From Streptomyces griseoincarnatus (GTDB taxonomy: Bacteria; Actinomycetota; Actinomycetes; Streptomycetales; Streptomycetaceae): a stretch of DNA of 64,000 nt. How positions within the stretch are numbered: position 1 is the first letter of the stretch; the number at the start of each line of letters is the position of its first letter. Both the position numbers and the translations under genes were made by a program. Where the stretch lies: contig BMTH01000011.1 of the NCBI GenBank assembly GCA_014649575.1, positions 62,001 through 126,000 of the forward strand. Direction: 5' to 3'. Under the pieces are notes generated by a model. The model was not told the DNA's origin. It searched no databases and worked only from the letters and a program-made list of their open reading frames with translations. Positions 40,197 to 47,329 of this stretch are shown in pieces.

Positions 40197-41615
40197 ATGG
40201 GACGCCACCGACGCTCCGACGCCGGCCGCGCCGCCACGAGCCGCGCCGCCGGGGTCACCCACCACGACGGCTCCTACGGTGAAGGCCTGCACCCGCGAGG
40301 CGCCGGGACCGACGGCCCGCCGACGATGGGCACCGCGCCGTACCTGACCGACGGCCCGCCCACGATGGGCACCGCGCCGTACCTGAACCCGGAGGCCTAC
40401 GCGGAGACGTACGCCCGCAGCGAGGCGTACCTGTACGCGGCGGACGAGACCGCGGTCCCCGTCGGCACCGGCTTCCCCCCTGGCGGCCACCCGGACGCGG
40501 GCCCCGCCCCGGCGTACGCCCGCATGGCGCCCCCCGCCCACACCGCGCCCGCCGCGGACACCGTCGCGGCCCCGAACGTCACCGGCCCCGCCGCCCCGAC
40601 CGTCCCGGGCCCCCGCACCGCCGAGTACGACTTCACGGGGCACTCCTTCGCCGGTGACGACCCGCTCCCCGAGTGGGACGTCACGCCCCGGCCCCGCCCC
40701 GTACGGACCGCCCGCACCACCGTGACCTCGTCGGTCGGCGCGGACGACCGGCCCGCGAACGGGCGGCGCCGCAAGAAGAAGAAGGCCGCGACGCCGGTCC
40801 GCACCGGGCTGCTCGGCGTGTCCGCCGCCGTGGCCATCGGCACGGTCGCGGTGGCCACCGGCGCGGTGCCGGGCCTGGAGAACTACAAGCTCGGCGGCGA
40901 CCGCGGCCCCAGCGACAACGTGCAGGCCGGCGCCGGTGTGGCGACCAACCTGCCGACCGAGCAGGGCGGTACCTCCGGCTCCGCCGAAGCCCCGAGCCGC
41001 GACGCGTCAACTCCCGCGAGCCGCGACGGCGGACGCGCCACCTCCCCGGCGCCCTCGGCGACGCCGTCCGCCCCGGCCGCGCCGACGACGGCGCCCGAGG
41101 CGGAGAAGACGCCCGAGAAGACGGAGTCCGCGGCCGCCCCGGAGAAGACCGAGGAGCAGGCGCAGGACCGCAGGACGGCGCCCGACACCGAGAGGAAGGC
41201 GGGCGACCAGAGCCAGGGCAAGGGCCAGACCTCGGCCGAGTCCACCGCCGCCGCGGCGGTGCTGCGACTGGTCAACGCCGAGCGCGCGAAGGTGGGCTGC
41301 AGCCCGGTCACCGCGGACAGCGCACTGACCTCGCTGGCCACGGCGTTCAGCGACGACATGGCCGACCGGGGCTTCTTCGACCACACGGACCCCGACGGCG
41401 ACACCCCGTGGGACCGCGCACAGGCGGCCGGTGTCAGCAACCTCGGCGGCGAGAACATAGCCCGCGGCCAGGCCGACGCCGAAGCCGTCATGCAGGCCTG
41501 GATGAACAGCCCCGGCCACAAGGCGAACATCCTGAACTGCGACTTCAAGACCCTCGGCGTGGGCGTCCACCTGGGCCCGGGCGGCCCTTGGTGGACGCAG
41601 AACTTCGGCTACTGA
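40197..41615 (+). CDS. Membrane-anchored extracellular CAP/SCP-domain protein
   Basis: A 472-residue protein. Residues 1-195 are a Pro/Ala/Gly-rich cytoplasmic segment with a 13-residue tandem repeat (MGTAPYL core, residues 38-63). A basic patch RRRKKKK precedes one membrane segment (about 203-225). The outside part has a Ser/Thr/Pro/Glu linker and a C-terminal CAP domain (350-472): FSDDMADRGFFDHTDPDG, GGENIARGQ, WMNSPGHKANIL and TLGVGVH. CAP domains occur in secreted proteins of unclear, sometimes hydrolase, function. ATG 40197 has GAGGAAGG upstream. It may contact the cell wall; the cytoplasmic region is unusual. Confidence 0.9.
   Translation: MGRHRRSDAGRAATSRAAGVTHHDGSYGEGLHPRGAGTDGPPTMGTAPYLTDGPPTMGTAPYLNPEAYAETYARSEAYLYAADETAVPVGTGFPPGGHPDAGPAPAYARMAPPAHTAPAADTVAAPNVTGPAAPTVPGPRTAEYDFTGHSFAGDDPLPEWDVTPRPRPVRTARTTVTSSVGADDRPANGRRRKKKKAATPVRTGLLGVSAAVAIGTVAVATGAVPGLENYKLGGDRGPSDNVQAGAGVATNLPTEQGGTSGSAEAPSRDASTPASRDGGRATSPAPSATPSAPAAPTTAPEAEKTPEKTESAAAPEKTEEQAQDRRTAPDTERKAGDQSQGKGQTSAESTAAAAVLRLVNAERAKVGCSPVTADSALTSLATAFSDDMADRGFFDHTDPDGDTPWDRAQAAGVSNLGGENIARGQADAEAVMQAWMNSPGHKANILNCDFKTLGVGVHLGPGGPWWTQNFGY
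40308..40385 (+). repeat. 39-bp in-frame tandem duplication in the CAP-domain gene
   Basis: Two copies (40308-40346, 40347-40385) encode TDGPPTMGTAPYL twice. They differ by one base, indicating a recent slip or duplication. Confidence 0.85.
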
Positions 41616-41712
41616 GCCCTCCGCGGACGACTCGGCCCGGGCCCTGGCCGGCAGCGCCTCCCTCTTCGGGTGGGCTGCGGGCCGGCGCCCTCGGCCTGTC
41701 TCAGGTGGGCGG

Positions 41713-41731
41713 CGCCGTCCTCTCGACGGCG
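41713..41731 (+). terminator. Hairpin downstream of the CAP-domain gene
   Basis: CGCCGTC and GACGGCG (7-bp stem, five-base loop) are extended by partly complementary G/C flanks. It lies 98 bases after the stop. Confidence 0.5.
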
Positions 41732-41771
41732 GCCCGCCTCGCCCTGAGGCAGCACGGTCACTCTCCCCCTT

Positions 41772-41790
41772 CGCTTACCAGCAGTAAGCG
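41772..41790 (+). promoter_or_regulatory. Palindromic operator candidate upstream of the HxlR gene
   Basis: CGCTTAC-CAGCA-GTAAGCG is a perfect 7-bp palindrome 41 bases before the HxlR start. HxlR regulators often bind such sites in their own promoter, so autoregulation is plausible. Confidence 0.55.
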
Positions 41791-41830
41791 CCACCCTTCG
41801 GTGAGCGCTGCTCTGAAGTACGCTGAGCCT

Positions 41831-42232
41831 ATGACGACCGCGCAGTCGGCCCCGGAGGACCGGGACCTCCCGTTCAACGTGTTCGCCAAGTCCTGCCCGT
41901 CCCGCGGCACGCTGGAACACGTGACCGGGCGCTGGGGGGCGCTGACTCTGGGGGCGCTGTACGAGGGCTCGTTGCGGTTCAACGAGCTGCGCCGGCGGGT
42001 CGACGGCGTCAGCGAGAAGATGCTGTCGCAGACCCTGCACGCGCTGGAGCGCGACGGGCTCGTGCACCGCGAGGCGCAGCTGACGAACCCGCCCCGGGTG
42101 GACTACGAACTGACCCCGCTGGGCCGCGAGGTCGCCGAGCACCTGCTGGCGCTCATCCGTCTCCTGGAGGACAGCATGGACACCGTCCTCGAGGCCCGGG
42201 AGCGTTACGACGCGGCGCGCGGCGCCCGCTGA
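41831..42232 (+). CDS. HxlR-family winged-helix transcriptional regulator
   Basis: A 133-residue HxlR-type regulator. The conserved cysteine is in AKSCPSRGTLEHVTGRWG; the winged helix follows with LRFNELRRRVDGVSEKMLSQ and LERDGLVHREA, then PPRVDYELTPLG. The C-terminal helix dimerises. Some members sense electrophiles or redox through the Cys. ATG 41831. Its last 28 nt overlap the 3' end of mutM on the other strand. No adjacent plus-strand target is seen, so its target may be its own promoter or elsewhere. Confidence 0.93.
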   Translation: MTTAQSAPEDRDLPFNVFAKSCPSRGTLEHVTGRWGALTLGALYEGSLRFNELRRRVDGVSEKMLSQTLHALERDGLVHREAQLTNPPRVDYELTPLGREVAEHLLALIRLLEDSMDTVLEARERYDAARGAR

Positions 42233-43089
42233 CAGCGCGGGCAGAAGTAGCTGGAGCGGTTCATCCACGCCCGCCGGCGTATCGGCGTCCCGCAGCGGCG
42301 GCAGGGCAGACCCTCGCGGCCGTACGCGTCCAGGGAACGGTCGAAGTAACCGGACTCGCCGTTGACGTTGACGTAGAGGCTGTCGAAGCTGGTGCCGCCG
42401 GCGACGAGAGCCGCGTTCATCACGTCGCGGACATGGCCCAGCAGCTGCAGGGTGCGGGGGCGGGTGAGGCCGGCCGTCGGGCGTTCGTAGTGGACGCGGG
42501 CGCGCCACAGCGCCTCGTCCGCGTAGATGTTGCCGACGCCGCTGATCAGCGACTGGTCGAGCAGCGCCCGCTTGATCGTGGTCCGCTTTCGGCGCAGCGC
42601 CTGGTGGAAGGCCTCGTCGTCGAAGAACGGGTCGAGCGGGTCGCGGGCGATGTGCGCGATGACGTCGGGCAGGCCCTCGGGGGTGTTGTCGTGCAGCGAC
42701 AGACCGCCGAAGGTCCGCTGGTCGACGAAGCGCAGTTCGGTGTCGCCCGCCGGGCCCTCGTCGGGCGACTGCGGCTCGGTGAAGCGGATGCGGATGCGCA
42801 GGTGCTTCTCGTCCGGCGCGGCGTGCGGCTGCATCAGCAGCTGGCCGCTCATGCCGAGGTGGGCCAGGACCGACTGGTCGGTGTCCTCGAGCGGCAGCCA
42901 CAGGTACTTGCCGCGGCGGCGCGGGACGCCGATGCGGTGGCCCTTCAGCCGGTGCGCAAAGTCGTCCGCGCCGGCGACGTGGCGGCGCACGGCGCGCGGG
43001 TGCAGGACCTCGGCGTCGGCGACGGTCCGGTGGGCGACCCACCGCTCGAGTCCGCGCCGGACGACCTCGACCTCGGGCAGCTCGGGCAT
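42205..43089 (-). CDS. mutM: Formamidopyrimidine-DNA glycosylase MutM/Fpg
   Basis: A 294-residue DNA glycosylase removing 8-oxoguanine. The N-terminus PELPEVE supplies the catalytic proline nucleophile and Glu; RRGKYLWL carries the conserved lysine. The helix-two-turn-helix ISGVGNIYADEALW and the C-terminal zinc finger (CRRCGTPI...CPRCQ) are present. The ATG at 43089 is followed immediately by the catalytic proline. Converges on the HxlR gene with 28-nt overlap. Confidence 0.97.
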   Translation of the reverse strand: MPELPEVEVVRRGLERWVAHRTVADAEVLHPRAVRRHVAGADDFAHRLKGHRIGVPRRRGKYLWLPLEDTDQSVLAHLGMSGQLLMQPHAAPDEKHLRIRIRFTEPQSPDEGPAGDTELRFVDQRTFGGLSLHDNTPEGLPDVIAHIARDPLDPFFDDEAFHQALRRKRTTIKRALLDQSLISGVGNIYADEALWRARVHYERPTAGLTRPRTLQLLGHVRDVMNAALVAGGTSFDSLYVNVNGESGYFDRSLDAYGREGLPCRRCGTPIRRRAWMNRSSYFCPRCQRAPRAAS

Positions 43090-43120
43090 GACGTCCTCCC
43101 AGGACCGGTGGAACGAGCAC

Positions 43121-43154
43121 CGAGCGCCCGCCCCGGTGCGGGGACGGGCGCTCG
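43121..43154 (-). terminator. Hairpin between rnc and mutM
   Basis: CGAGCGCCCG-CCCC pairs with GGGG-a-CGGGCGCTCG, a 14-bp stem with one bulged A and a five-base loop, directly after the rnc stop. It separates mutM transcription from rnc. Confidence 0.8.
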
Positions 43155-43170
43155 GGCCGTGCGTGCTACG

Positions 43171-43989
43171 TCAGGCGGAGGCCGACGGTGCGTCGGCGCT
43201 CTTGCCGGAGGCTTCGGCCTCGGCGGCCTGGACGACCTCTTCGGCCTCCTGAGCCGCCTTGGCCCGCTCGTCCGCCGCGGCCTTGATGGACCGCCATGCG
43301 GACTCGGCGGCCTGCTGCTCCGCCTCCTTCTTGCTGCGGCCGGTGCCGGTGCCGTACGAGACGCCTCCGACGCGGGCGGCAGCAGTGAAGGTCTTCTCGT
43401 GGTCGGGGCCGGTCTCCGTGACCAGGTACTCGGGAACGCCGAGCCCCTCGGTCGCGGTGAGCTCCTGGAGACTGGTCTTCCAGTCCAGGCCGGCTCCCAG
43501 GTTCGAGGACTTCTCGATCAGCGGGTCGAACAGGCGGTGCACCAGCTCCGCCGCCGATTCCAGGCCCTGGTCGAGATAGACCGCGCCGATCACCGCTTCG
43601 AGGGTGTCGGCGAGGATGGACGCCTTGTCCCGGCCGCCCGTTCCCTCTTCACCGCGGCCGAGCCGGATGAAGGAGCCGAGGTCGAGCCCGCGGCCCACCT
43701 CCGCCAGCGCACGCGAGTTGACCACCGCGGCCCGCAGCTTGGCCAGCTGGCCTTCGGGCAGGTCGGGGTGGGTGCGGTACAGCGTGTCGGTGACGACGAG
43801 GCCGAGCACGGAGTCCCCGAGGAACTCCAGCCGCTCGTTCGTCGGCAGACCGCCGTTCTCGTACGCGTAGGAACGGTGGGTCAGCGCACGCACCAGAAGG
43901 GCGGACTCGACCGTGTAGCCGAGCCGCCCTTCCAGAAGCGTTGGGGACGAGGCCTGGTTGTCCGCAGAGTTTTTCTTCGGCGTGGACAC
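43171..43989 (-). CDS. rnc: Ribonuclease III (AbsB)
   Basis: A 272-residue double-strand-specific RNase that processes rRNA precursors; in S. coelicolor it is AbsB, required for antibiotic production. The catalytic box is NERLEFLGDSVLGLVV and the second acidic set is in DTLEAVIGAVYLD. A dsRNA-binding domain (DWKTSLQELTATEG, GRSKKEAEQQAAESAW) precedes an Ala/Glu-rich tail of about 35 residues. GTG 43989 with GAGAGG upstream. It follows rpmF by 19 bases. Confidence 0.97.
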   Translation of the reverse strand: MSTPKKNSADNQASSPTLLEGRLGYTVESALLVRALTHRSYAYENGGLPTNERLEFLGDSVLGLVVTDTLYRTHPDLPEGQLAKLRAAVVNSRALAEVGRGLDLGSFIRLGRGEEGTGGRDKASILADTLEAVIGAVYLDQGLESAAELVHRLFDPLIEKSSNLGAGLDWKTSLQELTATEGLGVPEYLVTETGPDHEKTFTAAARVGGVSYGTGTGRSKKEAEQQAAESAWRSIKAAADERAKAAQEAEEVVQAAEAEASGKSADAPSASA

Positions 43990-44008
43990 AGTGCCTCTCA
44001 CCAGCCGC

Positions 44009-44182
44009 TCAGACCTCGAGGACCTGGCGCTTGTTGTAAGTGCCACAAGACGGGCACGCGATGTGCTGCTGCTTGGGCTCGTGGCAGCGCTCGCACGCAA
44101 CCAGGGTGGGGACCGCAGCCTTCCACTGCGACCGGCGGTGGCGCGTGTTGCTGCGCGACATCTTCCGCTTCGGAACAGCCAC
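44009..44182 (-). CDS. rpmF: Ribosomal protein bL32
   Basis: A 57-residue bL32: VPKRKMSRSNTRHRRSQWKA and the zinc ribbon CERCHEPK...CPSCGTYNKR. The four cysteines mean this is the zinc-bound (C+) form. GTG 44182. It lies between the DUF177 gene and rnc, the usual rpmF operon. Confidence 0.97.
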   Translation of the reverse strand: MAVPKRKMSRSNTRHRRSQWKAAVPTLVACERCHEPKQQHIACPSCGTYNKRQVLEV

Positions 44183-44184
44183 GG

Positions 44185-44829
44185 CTACTTCTCCTGCTTC
44201 TCGTCGACGCCGGCATCGGCGCCGCTCATCTCGTCCTTCTCGCCGTCCTTCATGGTGCCGGCGAGTCCCTGCAATGCCGCCCAACGGATGTCGACGGCGT
44301 CGTGATGGTGGTCCGGGTCGTCCGCCAGCCGTGCTCCGCACTCGGAGCACAGTCCCGGGCAGTCTTCCTGGCACACCGGCTGCATCGGCAGTGCGAGCAC
44401 CACCGCGTCGCGCAGCACCGGCTCGAGGTCGAACAGGCCGTCCTCGAGGAGGAGCCGGTCCTCGTCGTCCTCGGCGTCGTCGCCCGGTTCCGCGATCACG
44501 CGGCCCCGGTCGTCGGCGTCAGGGTACGAGAACATCTCCTGGAAGTCCGCTTCGAGCTCCAGCTCGAGCGGCTCCAGACACCTTACGCACTCCCCCTCGG
44601 CCTTGGCACGGGCGGTGCCTGTGACGAGCACACCTTCCATGACCGACTCGAGCCGGAGTTCGAGCTCCACCGGGGCGCCTTCCGGCACTCCGACCACTCC
44701 CGCGATACCGAGGTCCTGGGGAGCGTCGACCGTACGGGTCAGGCGCTGCAGCGCACCGGGCCGCCGCCCCAGCTCGTGCGTGTCGAACACGAGGGGGTTG
44801 CGGTGGTCGAGGCGGGCGTTCAGAGCCAT
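44185..44829 (-). CDS. DUF177 / YceD-family protein
   Basis: A 214-residue YceD (DUF177) protein, nearly always encoded before rpmF. Conserved cysteine segments are ECVRCLEPLELELEADFQ and CQEDCPGLCSECGARL. The plant and E. coli relatives are linked to 23S rRNA accumulation. The C-terminus is acidic. It ends two bases before rpmF. Family is clear; mechanism not settled. Confidence 0.93.
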   Translation of the reverse strand: MALNARLDHRNPLVFDTHELGRRPGALQRLTRTVDAPQDLGIAGVVGVPEGAPVELELRLESVMEGVLVTGTARAKAEGECVRCLEPLELELEADFQEMFSYPDADDRGRVIAEPGDDAEDDEDRLLLEDGLFDLEPVLRDAVVLALPMQPVCQEDCPGLCSECGARLADDPDHHHDAVDIRWAALQGLAGTMKDGEKDEMSGADAGVDEKQEK

Positions 44830-44960
44830 TCCTGCTTTCGATCTTCGAGCTCAGAGGGTGTCGCTGCCGTACGGTGCGTTCCCGGGCAGCGTGGATCGCG
44901 GTCATACGCGCGACCGAAGAGCCAGGATACTGGACCTTTCGCTCTCGGCCCAATCCGCCC

Positions 44961-46058
44961 CTAGAGGCCCCGCTCGCGCTGGTACGCCTCGAGCTGCTCG
45001 GGCGTGATCATGCTCGTGTCGAACAGGCTCGTCTCGTCCAGCGCGTACCCCTGCTGCTGCGGCACGTGCTGGGCGGCCTGGCCGGGGTCGTACGCCTGCT
45101 GGGAGGCGTCGTAGCCCTGGTAGGCCGCGTACGGGTCGGCCTGGGCGTAGCCGCCCGCCTGGGCGTACGGGTCCTGGGCGCCGCCGTACTGCTGCTGGTA
45201 GCCGCCGTAGGGGTCGGCCTGCTGGGCGTCGTAGCCGTACGCGGGCTCCGGCTGGGCGTACGGCTGTGTCTGCGGCTGCGGGGGCTGCTGGGGCCGGGGC
45301 GGCTGCTGCGGCTCGGACCGGCGGCCCCGGGCGTCCTGCTCGGCGAGGGAGGCCAGGTCGGCGAGGTAGTCGGCGTCGCTGGAGTGCTGGACGGTGGTGG
45401 GGTCGTCGGCCAGCGCGCCCAGGTCGTCGGTGGCGATCCGGCCGTGCAGCTTCTGCCGGCCGCGGCCGACCGCCTCCAGCGTCTTGGCGAGCACCGCCTC
45501 GAAGGCGCCGAGCTTGACGTCGACGTAGGCGTCCGCGTTGCGGCGCAGCGTCTCCGGGTCGTGGCTGCGCTCGGGGGCGTCCTCGTCCTCGTAGCCCTGC
45601 TCGTCGAGGCCGGGGCCGGTGCCGAGCAGCTTCTCGCGGCCGCGGCCGACGGAGCCGAGGGTCTTGGTGAGGACGACCTCGAAGTTGGCGAGCTTGGAGT
45701 CCACGTAGTCGTCGGCCTCCGCGCGGATCTCCTCGGCCTCCTGGCGGGCCTCGGCGAGGATCCGGTCGGCCTCGGCCTGGGAGCGGCGGGCGATCTCGGT
45801 CTCGGCGACCAGCGAGCCGCGCTGGGCGTGGGCCTCGGAGATGATCCGCTCGGCCTCCTGGCGGGCCTGTTCGACCATCTGCTCGCGGCCGCCGATCAAC
45901 TCCTCGGCCTGGGCGAGGGAGTCGGGCAGCGCCGCGCGCACCTCGTCGAGCATGGCGAGCAGTTCGGCGCGGTTGACCACGCACGACGCCGACATGGGCA
46001 TCGACCGGGCGCTTGAGACCGCGGCGACGATCTCGTCCAGCTTCTTCTGCACGTCCAC
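44961..46058 (-). CDS. DivIVA-like coiled-coil protein with Gln/Tyr/Gly-rich tail
   Basis: A 365-residue protein. The N-terminal half is a long coiled coil of DivIVA/ATP-synthase-b type (LAQAEELIGGREQMVEQARQ, QAEADRILAEARQEAEEIR). Two repeated helical blocks, YVDSKLANFEVVLTKTLGSVG and AYVDVKLGAFEAVLAKTLEA, share the pattern Y-V-D-x-K-L-x-x-F-E. The C-terminal 110 residues are Gln/Tyr/Gly-rich repeats (QADPYGGYQQQ). Similar streptomycete proteins are annotated as cell-division initiation proteins. A role in polar growth or septation is inference. GTG 46058. Confidence 0.8.
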   Translation of the reverse strand: MDVQKKLDEIVAAVSSARSMPMSASCVVNRAELLAMLDEVRAALPDSLAQAEELIGGREQMVEQARQEAERIISEAHAQRGSLVAETEIARRSQAEADRILAEARQEAEEIRAEADDYVDSKLANFEVVLTKTLGSVGRGREKLLGTGPGLDEQGYEDEDAPERSHDPETLRRNADAYVDVKLGAFEAVLAKTLEAVGRGRQKLHGRIATDDLGALADDPTTVQHSSDADYLADLASLAEQDARGRRSEPQQPPRPQQPPQPQTQPYAQPEPAYGYDAQQADPYGGYQQQYGGAQDPYAQAGGYAQADPYAAYQGYDASQQAYDPGQAAQHVPQQQGYALDETSLFDTSMITPEQLEAYQRERGL

Positions 46059-46171
46059 CGTGTGCTCGCCACTCTCTACAGCTGTGTTGGAGACGGACGG
46101 GACGACTGTACGGCCATGGGGCGGCCGGTGGACAACGGATGCCCTTCACCGTCCGTGGCGCCGGGGCGCGT

Positions 46172-46651
46172 TCAGTCCTTGTTCAGGCGTTCGGTGAGTG
46201 CCGTCAGGACCTCGGCGGGCACCAGGTGGGAGACGTCTCCGCCCCAGGCCGCGACCTCCTTGACGAGCGAGGAGGACAGGAAGCTGTAGGTGGGGTTGGT
46301 GGGGACGAAGAGGGTCTCCACGCCCGAGAGGCCGTTGTTCATCTGGGCCATCTGCAGCTCGTAGTCGAAGTCGCTGACCGCGCGCAGGCCCTTGACGATG
46401 GCGGGGATGTCGCGCTGCTTGCAGAAGTCGACGAGGAGGCCGTGGAAGGCCTCGACCCGGACGTTGCCGTACTCGGCGGTGACGGTGCGGATCAGGTCGA
46501 TCCGCTCCTCGATCTCGAACAGGCCCTTCTTGGACTTGTTGATCATCACCGCGACGTAGACCTCGTCGTACAGCCGGGAGGCCCGGGCGATGATGTCGAG
46601 GTGTCCGTTGGTGATCGGGTCGAACGACCCGGGACATACGGCGCGGCGCAC
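46172..46651 (-). CDS. coaD: Phosphopantetheine adenylyltransferase CoaD
   Basis: A 159-residue nucleotidyltransferase that forms dephospho-CoA. PGSFDPITNGHLDI contains the (H/T)xGH motif, and the C-terminal motif is YSFLSSSLVKEVAAWGG. I chose GTG 46651, giving the family length and with GAGGGA seven bases upstream; an ATG at 46681, overlapping rsmD by 4 nt, adds ten unconserved residues. Penultimate step of CoA synthesis. Confidence 0.96.
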   Translation of the reverse strand: MRRAVCPGSFDPITNGHLDIIARASRLYDEVYVAVMINKSKKGLFEIEERIDLIRTVTAEYGNVRVEAFHGLLVDFCKQRDIPAIVKGLRAVSDFDYELQMAQMNNGLSGVETLFVPTNPTYSFLSSSLVKEVAAWGGDVSHLVPAEVLTALTERLNKD

Positions 46652-46677
46652 TGGTGGTCCCTCGCTCTCCGGTCCGG

Positions 46678-47265
46678 TCATCGTGCGTCTTCGCACGTAG
46701 AGGCGGCGCGACCGTACCAAAACGTTCCCTCGCCGTAACGACGGGCCCGGATGGCCTCGAAACCCGGCGGGAAGGCGAATTCTCCGCCTCTGGTGCTGCG
46801 CTCCACGGTGACGAGGGCGTCGTCGGTGAGCCACCCCTGGGAGCGGAGTGTGAGGAGGATCTCCCGAAGATCGGAGTCGGAGACGGCGTAGGGCGGGTCG
46901 AGGAAGACGAGGTCGTACGGCTGCTCCGGCGCCGCGGTCCGGACGATCTGCTCCGCTTTGCCGGACCTCACTTCGGCGCCCGGGAGGCCGAGCGACTTCA
47001 CGTTCTCCCGGACGGTGCGCGCCGCGCGGGCGTCGGCCTCGACGAGCAGGACGTGTCCGGCGCCGCGGGACAGGGCCTCCAGGCCGACGGCGCCGGAGCC
47101 GGCGTAGAGGTCGAGGACGCGTTCGCCGTCGAGGGGGCCGCCGAGCAGCGACTGCCAGGTGGAGAAGAGCCCTTCGCGCGCCCGGTCGGAGGTGGGGCGG
47201 GTGCCCTGCCCGGGCGGGACGGCCAGGCGGCGTCCGCCGGCGGTGCCGGCGATCACGCGGGTCAT
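46678..47265 (-). CDS. rsmD: 16S rRNA (guanine-966-N2)-methyltransferase RsmD
   Basis: A 195-residue rRNA methyltransferase. VLDLYAGSGAVGLEALSRGA is motif I, VFLDPPYAVS is the catalytic DPPY, and VIAGTAGGRRLAVP is the N-terminal signature. ATG 47265. It precedes coaD, the classic pair. Confidence 0.96.
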   Translation of the reverse strand: MTRVIAGTAGGRRLAVPPGQGTRPTSDRAREGLFSTWQSLLGGPLDGERVLDLYAGSGAVGLEALSRGAGHVLLVEADARAARTVRENVKSLGLPGAEVRSGKAEQIVRTAAPEQPYDLVFLDPPYAVSDSDLREILLTLRSQGWLTDDALVTVERSTRGGEFAFPPGFEAIRARRYGEGTFWYGRAASTCEDAR

Positions 47266-47329
47266 GTCCTCGGTCCTTGTCCGTGAGTACGGGTCGGTGG
47301 GTGCGGGCCGGTGGCCGCGTCCCAGTCTG

